Below, in pieces: positions 25,404-34,745 of a stretch of 50,312 nucleotides of DNA. The position numbers were made by a program, and so were the translations under genes. Source of the DNA: G963674685 sp964591275 (GTDB taxonomy: Bacteria; Lernaellota; Lernaellaia; JACKCT01); NCBI GenBank assembly GCA_964591275.1, contig CAZQAE010000038.1, forward strand, positions 1 through 50,312, read 5' to 3'. The notes beneath the pieces were generated by a model, which was given only the letters and a program-made list of their open reading frames with translations, searched no databases and had not been told where the DNA came from. Numbering within the stretch: position 1 is the stretch's first letter; each line of letters opens with the position of its first letter.

Positions 25404-25520
25404 ATGGGAAAAAGGAAAATCAAGCAGCATCAATATCCTAATCGAGATCAGGTACTGGATCAGATTGAGGAGTCGAATAGTTTCGGCAGGCGCCGACGCC
25501 GCCCTGGCCGAGTAGTATAA
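25404..25520 (+). CDS. Possible 38-residue basic peptide
   Basis: ATG at 25404 to TAA at 25520. The peptide starts MGKRKIKQHQYPNRDQ and ends in a run of five Arg and PGRVV. It is hydrophilic, with a helix-like middle (VLDQIEES) and an arginine-rich end, so it may be a nucleic-acid-binding peptide. No Shine-Dalgarno is clear and nothing homologous is seen here. Could be chance. Confidence 0.25.
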   Translation: MGKRKIKQHQYPNRDQVLDQIEESNSFGRRRRRPGRVV

Positions 25521-25576
25521 TAATGTGGGGTTGATCGAGTCGACGACTAATGCGCTGCCGGAGTTTGAAGGGAACC

Positions 25577-28507
25577 ATGAAAGACAAAAGGATAATCTTC
25601 ACACTCATCATTGTCATGTCGTTCATCGCGATGGGTGGCATCTCCATCACGCTTTATACTTTGTACCAAGCGGCCTTTGCTCAGCAAAGCGAGCGCCTTC
25701 GCGACACCGTCCAAAGCAGGGCGCGGATTATTGAGTCGATCGCACGGCATACCGTTGAACACTATCGCCTAAAGCATGCAGACACAGTATCACTCGACGA
25801 AACAGCATTCAAAGAAACCCTCAGCCAGATCATACAAGCCCATGGGCACTTCAAGGGATTTGGGGAAACGGGCGAATTCACTCTGGCAAAAAGGGAGGCT
25901 GACCAGATCGTCTTCCTTCTAAGCCATCGTCACAATGATCTGGAAAACCTGAAATCCATTCACATTTCTTCTGAATATGCTGAACCCATGCGAAGAGCCT
26001 TGTCCGGAAAATCGGGAACCGTAGTCGGCTTGGATTACCGGGGTGAAATTGTTTTGGCAGGTTACGAGCCAGTTGGGGTCTATGGCCTGGGCATTGTGGC
26101 TAAAATCGACCTGACCGAGATCCGAACACCCTTCATTGAGGCGGCAACCATCTCCATTGTCCTATCTTGTTTACTCATTTTTGTGGGTACATTTTTGTTT
26201 TTTCGCATCGGCAACCCGATCATCAAACGGCTTACAGCCAGCGAGGCTGCGCTTGTGGAAGCCCAGCGTATATCTCAGGTGGGAAGTTGGGAATACGACA
26301 TCGCTGCCGACAAGCCCAAGTGGTCTAAACAGATGTTCCGTATTTTCCACCGCGAGGAGGAAAAGGGCGCGCTTTCATGGCTTGAACGCAATCAGTCAAT
26401 CGATCCGGATGATTGGAAAAAATGGAACGCGGCGGTGATGGCGGCGATAGGAGAAGGCAAACCCTGTGATCTGGAATTTCGAATTGTCGCCGGGAAAGAA
26501 ATCGTTTGGGCGCGAGGCATTTGCACAGCGATCCAAGATGAATCTGGAAAGGTCGTCAATTTACAAGGGACTGTCCAGGACATAACGGATAGCAAGCGGG
26601 CGGAAAGGGAACTTCAGGAGAGGGAAGCCTTGCTGAACGAGGTCGGAGACATCGCCAAAATCGGCGGATGGGAAATAGACCTCATCACACGGACGGGGAA
26701 ATGGACGAAAGGGACCTACAATATCGCGGAGATCGATTCAGGGGACCAGGTCCCAGGTCCCGATGAACACATTGCACATTACTTGCCGGAATTCCAGTCC
26801 GCCGCGAAAGAAGCGATGAAAAAATTGATTGAAGACAACATTCCGATGGAATTCGAAGCACAATTGAAAACAGCGAAAGGAAATATCAAATGGTGCCGGG
26901 CGATGGGGAGAGGGATTCGCCAAGACGGGAAATGCGTCAAAATGTACGGCACTTTTCAGGACATCACTGAGCGCAAGCAGGCCGAGGAGGCGCTACGGGA
27001 AAGCGAGGCACAAAAAACTGCAATTTTGAATGGCATTACCACCAATATCGCCTTGGTCGATAAAGAATTGAAAATTCTCTGGGCGAACAAAGAGGCTGCG
27101 AACTCTGTCAACAAGCAACCAGAAGACTTGCTCGGCCACCCCTGCTATTCCTTTTGGGGCGATCCCGCCAAGCCATGTGCGAATTGCCCTACCCTTATAG
27201 CTTTTCAAACAAAGCAATCCGAACACAAAACGGTGCAGACTCTGGATGGCAGAATTTGGGAGGAAGGGGGCGAACCGGTATTTGACAAAGAAGGAAATGT
27301 AACTTGTGTTGTGGAAATTGCTCGCGACATCACCGACCGCATCAAAGCCGAGGAGGCGCTGCGCAACAGCGAGACATGGCTCTCCACCACGCTCAACAGC
27401 GTGGGCGACGCGGTCATCACGACGGACGTGGAGGGCAAGGTCTCCTTTTTGAATCCCACGGCCCAGGCCCTGACCGGCTGGAAGCTGGGGAACGCCATGG
27501 GTCAGTCCCTGACTAGTGTATTCAACATTATCAACGAAAGGACACGCGAGACAGTTGAAAATCCGGCGACAAAGGTTCTGCGGGAAAAGAAAATTGTAGG
27601 GCTTGCCAACCACACCGTCCTGATCTCCAAAGACGGCATAGAGCACCCCATCGCCGACAGCGGCGCTCCCATCGAGGACGATGAGGGCAACGTGCTCGGC
27701 GTGGTGCTGGTGTTTCGCGACATGAGCGAAGCGCGGGCGACGGAAGCGCAAAATCGGCAGCGCCAGAAACTGGAAGCCATCGGCACCCTGGCCGGAGGCG
27801 TGGCCCACGAGATAAACAACCCCGTCGGCATCATCATGAATAACGCCGAATTGATGCTCGACGATGTCGAGCCGGGCGGCGATTTGGAAGTCAATACACG
27901 AGAGATTATTCGCGAGAGCAAGCGCATCGCGGTGATAGTAAGAAATCTGCTGGCCTTTTCCCGCCAGGGAAAGGAAAGCCACAGCCCTGCCCTCCTCGCA
28001 GATATCGTGGAATCCACCTTATCACTGACGCGCAAAGTGCTGGAGAAGGACCAAATTGAAGTCGAGGTGGATATACCGGATGACCTGCCCAAGCTAAAGT
28101 GCCGCAGTCAGCAGATACAGCAGGTGCTCATGAACCTGGTCACCAATGCCCGCTATGCCCTGAACCAACGCTATCCCAAATACGATAAAAACAAGGTGAT
28201 TAAAATCACCGCACAAACCTTCACGAGAGACGACATCGCCTGGATCCGGGTCAGCGTCGAGGACCACGGCGCGGGCATTTCGCCGGAGATTATGGACAGA
28301 ATCTTCGATCCGTTTTTCACAACGAAGCCCCGCGATGAAGGGACGGGCCTTGGCTTGTCGATCAGCCACGGAATCGTGCGCGATCACCAGGGTGAACTCC
28401 GGGCGGAAAGCAAAGAAGGGGTGTACTCCCGCTTCCACTTAGAACTGCGCGTCGATAACGGCTGGTTTCTATCGCCATCCGGCGCCGACGATAAGGAGAA
28501 CGACTGA
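25577..28507 (+). CDS. Cache-PAS(x4) membrane sensor histidine kinase
   Basis: About 976 aa from the ATG at 25577. Order: TM helix (IIFTLIIVMSFIAMGGISI), ~150-residue periplasmic Cache-type sensor (ends GYEPVGVYGLGIVAKIDLTE), second TM (SIVLSCLLIFVGTFLFF), four PAS/PAC units each ending in a DITxxKxAE-like linker, then HisKA with phospho-His in GGVAHEINNPVG and a HATPase with DHGAGISPEI and GTGLGLSISHG. The third PAS carries GHPCYSFWGDPAKPCANCP, a Cys cluster typical of PAS domains that may bind metal or sense redox. No receiver domain, so it probably phosphorylates the receiver(s) of the next gene, whose ATG overlaps its stop (TGATG). Confidence 0.9.
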   Translation: MKDKRIIFTLIIVMSFIAMGGISITLYTLYQAAFAQQSERLRDTVQSRARIIESIARHTVEHYRLKHADTVSLDETAFKETLSQIIQAHGHFKGFGETGEFTLAKREADQIVFLLSHRHNDLENLKSIHISSEYAEPMRRALSGKSGTVVGLDYRGEIVLAGYEPVGVYGLGIVAKIDLTEIRTPFIEAATISIVLSCLLIFVGTFLFFRIGNPIIKRLTASEAALVEAQRISQVGSWEYDIAADKPKWSKQMFRIFHREEEKGALSWLERNQSIDPDDWKKWNAAVMAAIGEGKPCDLEFRIVAGKEIVWARGICTAIQDESGKVVNLQGTVQDITDSKRAERELQEREALLNEVGDIAKIGGWEIDLITRTGKWTKGTYNIAEIDSGDQVPGPDEHIAHYLPEFQSAAKEAMKKLIEDNIPMEFEAQLKTAKGNIKWCRAMGRGIRQDGKCVKMYGTFQDITERKQAEEALRESEAQKTAILNGITTNIALVDKELKILWANKEAANSVNKQPEDLLGHPCYSFWGDPAKPCANCPTLIAFQTKQSEHKTVQTLDGRIWEEGGEPVFDKEGNVTCVVEIARDITDRIKAEEALRNSETWLSTTLNSVGDAVITTDVEGKVSFLNPTAQALTGWKLGNAMGQSLTSVFNIINERTRETVENPATKVLREKKIVGLANHTVLISKDGIEHPIADSGAPIEDDEGNVLGVVLVFRDMSEARATEAQNRQRQKLEAIGTLAGGVAHEINNPVGIIMNNAELMLDDVEPGGDLEVNTREIIRESKRIAVIVRNLLAFSRQGKESHSPALLADIVESTLSLTRKVLEKDQIEVEVDIPDDLPKLKCRSQQIQQVLMNLVTNARYALNQRYPKYDKNKVIKITAQTFTRDDIAWIRVSVEDHGAGISPEIMDRIFDPFFTTKPRDEGTGLGLSISHGIVRDHQGELRAESKEGVYSRFHLELRVDNGWFLSPSGADDKEND

Positions 28508-31500
28508 TGGCGAGGGTGCTCATTGTTGACGACGAGCAGGGTTTCAGGAGAAGCATTCAGCAATTTCTGAAAAAGGAAGGGCATAAGGTCGCCGCTGCGG
28601 ACTGCGCCGAAAAGGCCTTGGAAATTCTGAAAGAGCGCGAGTTCGACGTGGTGGTCACGGATATCGTAATGCCCAGGATGGACGGAATGAACCTGCTCAA
28701 GGGCATAAGAGAGAATCATCCGCTTATCCCCGTTATTATCATAACAGGCGAGCCCACGGTGGATACCGCTATCAAGGCGGTGCAGGCGGGGGCGTTCGAC
28801 TATCTGGTCAAGCCCTTTTCCCGAGAAGATATCTGCAAAACCGTCCGAAACGCCGCCAACCAGAAAGCCCTGGAAGACGAGAACCGACAATATCGTGAAC
28901 ACATGGAAGAGTTGGTGGACAAGCGCGGGCGAGACCTTCGGAAAAGCGAGAAGCGATACCGACTGCTGGCGGAGAACTCGAAGGATGCCATATGGCTGAT
29001 GAAATTGGGCGGTCGATTCTCATATATAAGCCCTTATGTCGAGCGGATGACCGGCTTTTCTCCTGAAGAGATCATGAGTCTCCCGCCGGAGGGGTTCCTC
29101 GCCCCTGGGTCGATGGCTGAAATCGAAAAACTCCTTGCCGACCAGCTTGCCAATCGGGGAAATTCGGTGCGCTTGGAGCAGCGGCAGCGCCGCAAGGACG
29201 GGTCCGAATTTGATGTAGAAATCAACGCGACTTGGGTCCTGGACAAAGAAAGAAATCCCATTGCCATCCAGGGCGTCTCCCGCGACATCACTGAACGCAA
29301 GCAGGCAGAAGAAACGCTGAAAAAATGGGCTCAAATATTCGAACATGCCGAATGGGGGGTGGTTGTCAGCAGTCAGGACGGAAAAAGAATGGAGTTGATG
29401 AATCCCGCCTATGCAAAAATGCACGGCTATACTGTTGAGGAACTTAGCGGAAAACCCGTTTCCAATGTCTATACACTCCAAGGACGGAAGGAAATATCGG
29501 AGTCTATCCGCCAAGTAAACGAAAAGGGACATCATTCCTTTGAAGCGGACCACGTTCGTAAAGACGGAAGTGTATTTCCCGCGCTGGTCAACGCGAACTC
29601 AGTGAAGGACGAGGACGGAAATTTCCTCTATCGTGTTGTGAACGTTCAGGACATCACCGACCGCAAGCAGGCCAAAGAGACATTGCGTGATTCCGAGGAA
29701 CGTTACAAAACACTGGTCGATACGACCGGTGATGGCATGGCCATTTTACGAGACGGTTTCATCGTATTTGTCAGCAAGCGGGTTTGCGAAATTCTTGATC
29801 GTCTTTCCAGCGATATCGTTGGTTCACACTTTTCCATACTATTTGCGAAAGACAAACTTGCCCGAATTGACGAATTGCACGAGCTTTATATCTCAGGTGA
29901 GAGTGATCTTGGCGTCGTCGAAACAGAAATGATCAGTCCTGATGGTTCCAGTATTGGCGTTGAAATCAACGGCGCACGGTATATGTTTGAGGGACAAGAG
30001 TCGGTCTTGATAAGTCTTCGCGACATTACTGAGCGAAAGCGGGCGGAAGAGGCGCTACAACAAAGCGAAGAGAAATACCGTCTGATGGCCGACAACGTGG
30101 CCGACAACATTTGGATTGTCGGGCTTTCCGATATGCGTTTTTCTTATATCAGCCCGGCGGTGGAAGTTATTTTGGGGTATACGCCCAAGGAAGTGCTTAA
30201 ACTGGAACTTAGCGCCCACATGACACCTGAGTCGTTGGAGAAGATAGCGACAATGGTTTCTGAGGAGTTAAAAAAGGAAGACGAAGAGGGTGTTTCCCCC
30301 AACAAGTTCCGGGTTCTGGAGTTGGAGCAGATCCGCAAGGATGGTTCAAAAGTTTGGACGGAGATATCCGCCGGATTTTTGCGAGACGATGATGACAGAC
30401 CGGATAGAATTCTTGGAGTCACCCGCGACATCACCGAGCGCAAGAGGAATGAAGAGGCGTTGCGGAAAAAGGAGCGGGAAACCGGCACCTTGCTTTTCAG
30501 CATGATCAACGCTTTCGTGCTTTTTGAATCGGTCTTTGACGAAAAAGGCAAGTTTGTCAGTTACCGTTTTGTCTTCATAAACAAAGCTTACGAGGAAATC
30601 ACCGGCGTAAAAAACGAAGCGGTGAAAGGAAAGACGGTTCACGAGGTGTGGCCCGAAACCGAGCCGAAATGGATAAAGCGTTATGGCGAAGTGGCGGTAA
30701 CCGGTCAATCCCAAGAGTTCGAACTCTATCATGACCCCACGAAGAAACTCTATCATTGTCAGGTATACCGACCCTTCGACACATCTGAAATGTTTTGCGT
30801 CATATTCGAAGACATCACCGACCGCAAGCGGGCAGAGGAGGCGCTGCGGAAGAGCGAAAAACAACTGTCCGACGCCGTGAAAATGGCGCATCTCGGCCAC
30901 TGGGAATACGACAATGTCAATGATATGTTCACATTCAACGACCATTTCTACAAAATGTTCCGCACCACAGCCGAGCAGGTCGGCGGATACGCGATGTCGT
31001 CGACTGAATACGTACAGCGCTTCGTCCATCCTGAGGACGCAGCCCTTGTCGGGAAGGGAATAACAAAATCCATTGAAACCACAGATCCCAATTTCAACCG
31101 GCAAATCGAACATCGGATGCTGTACGGCGATGGGACGGTCGGCTACATTTCCGTTCGGTTCTTCATTGTAAAGAACAAACAGGGCCAAACAATCAATCTC
31201 TATGGTGTAAACCAGGACATCACCGAGCGCAAACGGGCCGAGAAAGAAAAAGAAAAACTCGAAGGCCAACTTCGCCAGGCGCAGAAGATGGAGGCCGTCG
31301 GTCGTCTGGCCGGCGGCGTGGCGCATGACTTCAACAACATCCTCACAGGCATCAACGGCTACTCGGAAATGATTATCGAGGGACTGCCGGCGGATGATCC
31401 CCTTCGTCCCAACATGGAGGTGATTTTAAGTTCCGGGAGGCGGGCCGCCGGTTTGACCGCCCAACTCCTCGCCTTTTCCCGAAAGCAGGTTATCACCCCC

Positions 31501-32412
31501 AAGGTGATCGCGCCCAACGATATTCTGCTTGATTCCCAGAAGATGCTCAGACGCATTATCGGCGAGGACATCGATTTCATCTTCACGCCCGGCAAAAGGC
31601 TCTGGCGGATCAATGCCGATCCCACGCAACTTGACCAGGTATTGATGAACCTGGCGGTCAACGCGCGCGACGCCATGCCAAACGGGGGCAAGCTGACCGT
31701 CGAGACGCAGAATGTGACGCTGGATGACGAGTACTGTAAGTCTCATCCGGGATTTATTCCCGGCGACTACGTCATGCTGGCGGTCACCGACACCGGGCAC
31801 GGCATGAACGCCGAAACGCTCGAAAACATTTTCGAACCCTTTTACTCCACGAAAGAAGTAGGCAAAGGCACGGGCCTGGGGCTTGCGATGGTGTACGGCG
31901 TTATGAAGCAGAACAACGGTTTCATCAATGTTGACTCCGAGCCGGGCGCTGGCACGACCTTCAAAATTTACTACCCTGCCCATAAAGAGAGGGCGGAAAA
32001 TACCGGGAAGAGCAAACTCACTGATATGCCCACGGGTACGGAGACAGTCCTGCTGGTCGAAGACGAGGAAATAGTGCGCAATTTGTCGAAAACTGTTCTT
32101 GAAAGGCAGGGCTACACGGTGATTGTTGCGCCGGACGGAAAAAAGGCGCACCTTGAATACACGCAGTACTCTGGGGAAATCGATCTTCTCCTAGCCGATG
32201 TGGTCATGCCGAAAATGAACGGGCGCGAACTGTACAAAAAGCTTCTTGACTTGAAGCCCGGCCTCAAGGCGCTGTTCATGTCGGGCTACACGGAAGATGC
32301 CATCGCGCATCACGGCGTTCTGGACAAGGGCACGCATTTCCTTCAGAAGCCCTTTACCATCCAAGCCCTGGCCAAAGCTGTGCGAAGGGCGCTGGATGGG
32401 GTTAAAGTATGA
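28507..32412 (+). CDS. Soluble REC-PAS(x6)-HisKA-HATPase-REC hybrid histidine kinase
   Basis: 1301 aa, no transmembrane segment. N-terminal receiver (~3-117) with phospho-Asp52 in VVVTDIVMPRMDG and Lys in YLVKPFSRED; a coiled-coil; six PAS/PAC units (~145-905) separated by near-identical linkers such as DITERKRAEEALRKSE; HisKA with GRLAGGVAHDFNNILTG (~935); HATPase with DTGHGMN and GKGTGLGLAMVYGVMKQ; C-terminal receiver (~1175-1295, Asp in LLLADVVMPKMNG). The receivers at both ends suit a phosphorelay with the upstream kinase feeding the first one. No DNA-binding domain is present, so output must pass to another protein. Confidence 0.9.
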   Translation: MARVLIVDDEQGFRRSIQQFLKKEGHKVAAADCAEKALEILKEREFDVVVTDIVMPRMDGMNLLKGIRENHPLIPVIIITGEPTVDTAIKAVQAGAFDYLVKPFSREDICKTVRNAANQKALEDENRQYREHMEELVDKRGRDLRKSEKRYRLLAENSKDAIWLMKLGGRFSYISPYVERMTGFSPEEIMSLPPEGFLAPGSMAEIEKLLADQLANRGNSVRLEQRQRRKDGSEFDVEINATWVLDKERNPIAIQGVSRDITERKQAEETLKKWAQIFEHAEWGVVVSSQDGKRMELMNPAYAKMHGYTVEELSGKPVSNVYTLQGRKEISESIRQVNEKGHHSFEADHVRKDGSVFPALVNANSVKDEDGNFLYRVVNVQDITDRKQAKETLRDSEERYKTLVDTTGDGMAILRDGFIVFVSKRVCEILDRLSSDIVGSHFSILFAKDKLARIDELHELYISGESDLGVVETEMISPDGSSIGVEINGARYMFEGQESVLISLRDITERKRAEEALQQSEEKYRLMADNVADNIWIVGLSDMRFSYISPAVEVILGYTPKEVLKLELSAHMTPESLEKIATMVSEELKKEDEEGVSPNKFRVLELEQIRKDGSKVWTEISAGFLRDDDDRPDRILGVTRDITERKRNEEALRKKERETGTLLFSMINAFVLFESVFDEKGKFVSYRFVFINKAYEEITGVKNEAVKGKTVHEVWPETEPKWIKRYGEVAVTGQSQEFELYHDPTKKLYHCQVYRPFDTSEMFCVIFEDITDRKRAEEALRKSEKQLSDAVKMAHLGHWEYDNVNDMFTFNDHFYKMFRTTAEQVGGYAMSSTEYVQRFVHPEDAALVGKGITKSIETTDPNFNRQIEHRMLYGDGTVGYISVRFFIVKNKQGQTINLYGVNQDITERKRAEKEKEKLEGQLRQAQKMEAVGRLAGGVAHDFNNILTGINGYSEMIIEGLPADDPLRPNMEVILSSGRRAAGLTAQLLAFSRKQVITPKVIAPNDILLDSQKMLRRIIGEDIDFIFTPGKRLWRINADPTQLDQVLMNLAVNARDAMPNGGKLTVETQNVTLDDEYCKSHPGFIPGDYVMLAVTDTGHGMNAETLENIFEPFYSTKEVGKGTGLGLAMVYGVMKQNNGFINVDSEPGAGTTFKIYYPAHKERAENTGKSKLTDMPTGTETVLLVEDEEIVRNLSKTVLERQGYTVIVAPDGKKAHLEYTQYSGEIDLLLADVVMPKMNGRELYKKLLDLKPGLKALFMSGYTEDAIAHHGVLDKGTHFLQKPFTIQALAKAVRRALDGVKV

Positions 32413-32584
32413 AGTATGAGGTATAGATCAAGGAGGGACATTCTGGGCCGCAACCAGCCCCGCATCGGGGCAACTAAATTGTGGTCAGTGGTTAGGAGGG
32501 TCAAGGGTTCAGGGTCAAGGGTTCAGCCTGTCCGACTCATCCTTCATCCTTTATCCTTCACCCTTTAAAAAAAGGAGTTATGGC
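32413..32584. repeat. Intergenic repeats before kbl
   Basis: Holds the palindrome GCCCCG-CAT-CGGGGC at 32457-32471, identical to the core of the foldback arms at 46349 and 46583, and a perfect tandem of GGTCAAGGGTTCAG at 32499-32526. The rest is low-complexity (CCTTCATCCTTTATCCTTCA). The AAAGGAG at 32571-32577 serves kbl. Confidence 0.5.
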
Positions 32585-33763
32585 ATGGCTGACAAGTTTG
32601 CATTTATCGACGAGGAAATGAAGAGGCTCGGCACCGAGGGCCTGAAAATCAATCTGCGGACGATGGGTTCCGTGCCCGACGGATGGATGATCGTAGACGG
32701 GCGCAAAGTCCTCAATTTTTGCACAAACAACTACCTGGGTCTGGCAAACAATCCAGCCATGAAACAGGCATCCATAAAGGCGATAGAAAAGTGGGGCGTT
32801 GGTCCCGCAGCGGTACGTTCCATCGCCGGCACGCAGGAACTGCACGTCGAACTGGAAAAGCGCCTCGCCGCTTTCAAAGGCGTTGAAGATTCTCTGTTCG
32901 TGCAAAGTGGATTCTGCGCGAATCAGGCGGCTATCGCTCCATTAGTCGGCAAAGAAGACTGCATATTTTCCGATTCCCTCAACCACGCCAGCATCATTGA
33001 CGGGTGCCGATTGTCGCGAGCGAAAATTCTTGTGTTCAAACATGGCGATCCGGTGGACTGCGACCGCGTCGTCAAGGAAAATATCGGCAACTACAGGCGA
33101 TCCATGCTGATTTCCGACGGCGTCTTTTCCATGGACGGAGATCTGGCGCCGCTGGATAAATATTACGAGGTCGCCGAAAAGTACGGGTGCATCACAATGG
33201 TTGATGACGCGCACGGCGAGGGCGTCATGGGCAAAGGCAGGGGAATCGTGGCCCACTTTGGCCTGCAGGGGAAAATCGACATCGAGGTCGGCACCCTGTC
33301 CAAGGCCTTCGGCGCCGTCGGTGGAGTGATCGCGGGCAAGCGGCGCGTCGTGGATTTCGTCCGGCAAAAAGCGAGGCCTTTTCTCTTTTCCTCGGCGACA
33401 ACTCCGGCGGACACGGCGGCGTGCCTTGCGGCCGTGAAAATCCTCGAATCCTCTACTGAGCTTGTCGATCGTCTTTGGGAAAACGCTGACTTTTTCAAAA
33501 AGGGCATGAAGAACCTGGGATTCGATACCGGCGTCACACAGACGCCCATCGTCCCCGTCATGCTCGGCGAGGCGCCGCTGGCGCAGCAGTTCTCCAAGCG
33601 TTTGTTCGAAGAGGGCATTTTCGCCATGTCCATCAATTTTCCGACGGTGCCCCACGGCCAGGCGCGCATTCGCGTTATGAACACGGCGGCGCACACGAAA
33701 GAGGATTTGCAAAAAGCCCTGGATATCTTTGAAAAGATCGGCAAAGAACTGAAAGTGATTTAG
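32585..33763 (+). CDS. kbl: Alpha-oxoamine synthase; glycine C-acetyltransferase (2-amino-3-ketobutyrate CoA ligase)-like
   Basis: PLP fold-type I alpha-oxoamine synthase, 392 aa. The PLP lysine is in GTLSKAFGAVGG; NNYLGLANNP, FCANQAAIAPLV, DSLNHASIIDGCRLS and VDDAHGEGVMG are the family blocks. Overall layout best fits Kbl, which cleaves 2-amino-3-ketobutyrate with CoA to glycine and acetyl-CoA in threonine catabolism; serine palmitoyltransferase and BioF are close relatives and cannot be fully excluded. No tdh, biotin or sphingolipid gene is adjacent. ATG at 32585 has AAAGGAG 7 bases upstream; another ATG at 32580 is out of frame. Confidence 0.88.
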   Translation: MADKFAFIDEEMKRLGTEGLKINLRTMGSVPDGWMIVDGRKVLNFCTNNYLGLANNPAMKQASIKAIEKWGVGPAAVRSIAGTQELHVELEKRLAAFKGVEDSLFVQSGFCANQAAIAPLVGKEDCIFSDSLNHASIIDGCRLSRAKILVFKHGDPVDCDRVVKENIGNYRRSMLISDGVFSMDGDLAPLDKYYEVAEKYGCITMVDDAHGEGVMGKGRGIVAHFGLQGKIDIEVGTLSKAFGAVGGVIAGKRRVVDFVRQKARPFLFSSATTPADTAACLAAVKILESSTELVDRLWENADFFKKGMKNLGFDTGVTQTPIVPVMLGEAPLAQQFSKRLFEEGIFAMSINFPTVPHGQARIRVMNTAAHTKEDLQKALDIFEKIGKELKVI

Positions 33764-33766
33764 GCA

Positions 33767-33800
33767 TTAGAAGTTAGAAGTTGGAAGTTGGAAGTTGGAA
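33767..33800. repeat. Heptanucleotide tandem repeat
   Basis: Five near-perfect copies of TTRGAAG (TTAGAAG twice, TTGGAAG twice, a partial last copy). It starts 3 bases after the kbl stop region. Simple-sequence expansion with no recognised function. Confidence 0.7.
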
Positions 33801-33997
33801 TCCTGGGGATTTTGTAAAAAACTATTACAAATATTCTCATTTTACCGATACATTCTTCCTTGGTAAATCGCCTCCATATCCCCGTAACTTATTGATAATA
33901 TTTGCGAGTTATTCTCCCTGTCATTCTGGCTCCTTATTTGCGTTTTAAGGCGGTCGATAGATCGGCTTTTTGTGGGTCGCCGTAAATGGAGGGGGAA

Positions 33998-34402
33998 ATG
34001 TCGAAGTATTTCGTTGCGGCATGCGTTGCCGCAGTTCTCATTACGGCGCCAATGCAATCGGCGGCGGATTCGACAAGACTGCGTCATCTCGCCAACCTGG
34101 CCATCGACAGCGCGGACGAAATGCTGTTAGCCACAATCCAGCTTTTTCAGGACCATCATGTTGCCGGACAGTGGTATCCAGCCGTATTTGAGGGCGATGA
34201 GAAATTAATGTTTTCCAACCAAAAAATGACTTGCTCGCATTTGATCGAACTGGCCAACCAAAATTATGAGAATGCGTGGGACAGTCTGCTGGACGGAAAG
34301 TTCAACAAAGTCATTCGTCAGTCTCATCGCACAATCGTGATCGCCAGACTTCTTATGGAAAAGACTGAAAAAAAGACGCTCACCTCACTCAAAGCGAATT
34401 AA
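33998..34402 (+). CDS. Small exported helical protein, unknown function
   Basis: About 134 aa. The ATG at 33998 is preceded by GGAGGGGGAA, and starts a Sec signal peptide (YFVAACVAAVLITAPMQSAA) with cleavage likely after the Ala-Ala of SAADS. The mature part is all-helical by appearance, with Gln/Asn/His-rich helices (ANLAIDSADEMLLATIQLFQ) and a single Cys in MTCSHLIELANQNYENA. I do not recognise a family. Mature size (~110 aa) and helix pattern are compatible with a periplasmic four-helix protein, but heme or metal motifs are not evident. Confidence 0.6.
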   Translation: MSKYFVAACVAAVLITAPMQSAADSTRLRHLANLAIDSADEMLLATIQLFQDHHVAGQWYPAVFEGDEKLMFSNQKMTCSHLIELANQNYENAWDSLLDGKFNKVIRQSHRTIVIARLLMEKTEKKTLTSLKAN

Positions 34403-34745
34403 AATTTTAAAAAACCACTGATAATTGAGCGATTGAGCACATTGTAAAATGGCAAATTTGGATTTGTCCTTTCACTGATTATCGCTTCTAACAAACGCAA
34501 GGCCCTGCACTTTATCGAAGCAAATATTCAAGTCCCACTGTAACTTTAGCAATCGCACAAAATATTTTGGCTTGTGCGTTATAAAATTGCTAGTGGATTT
34601 CACTGGCGCAATATAGTAGAATTCCTGGGTGCCGTAAGGGATTACGAAGGTTCCTGGAAAATTATTTTCTGCGGTCTTTAACATCGTTGCCGAAGGACCG
34701 ATATTGGTAATTCAAGGGCAGACCATGAGGTAGGAGGCTATAATT
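34403..34745. other. AT-rich spacer before the SBBP/Cys-repeat lipoprotein
   Basis: 343 bases. Holds a doubtful minus-strand fragment (34472-34684) and, near its end, the AGGAGG that serves the next gene. No repeat or RNA gene is recognised. Confidence 0.4.
34472..34684 (-). pseudogene. Possible protein fragment, minus strand
   Basis: A 70-codon frame (ATG 34684) that stays open for ~9 more codons upstream and reads like protein (GTFVIPYGTQEFYYIAPVKS, then FVRLLKLQWDLNICFDKV), but has no ribosome site, is AT-rich and has no intact beginning. It may be the remnant of a larger gene, or chance. I cannot name a family. Confidence 0.25.

Larger units (their letters stand above)
25207..25576. other. 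Divergent intergenic region between gatED and the sensor kinases
   Basis: 370 bases shared by two divergent operons. It holds the gatE leader hairpin (25215-25243), a possible 38-codon frame (25404-25520) and otherwise no structure I can name. The kinase start at 25577 is supported by AAGGGA just upstream. Confidence 0.4.

Noticed and set aside
26993..27982. 329-codon minus-strand frame within the first sensor kinase
   Set aside because: Lies opposite intact PAS and HisKA domains and shows no recognisable domain.
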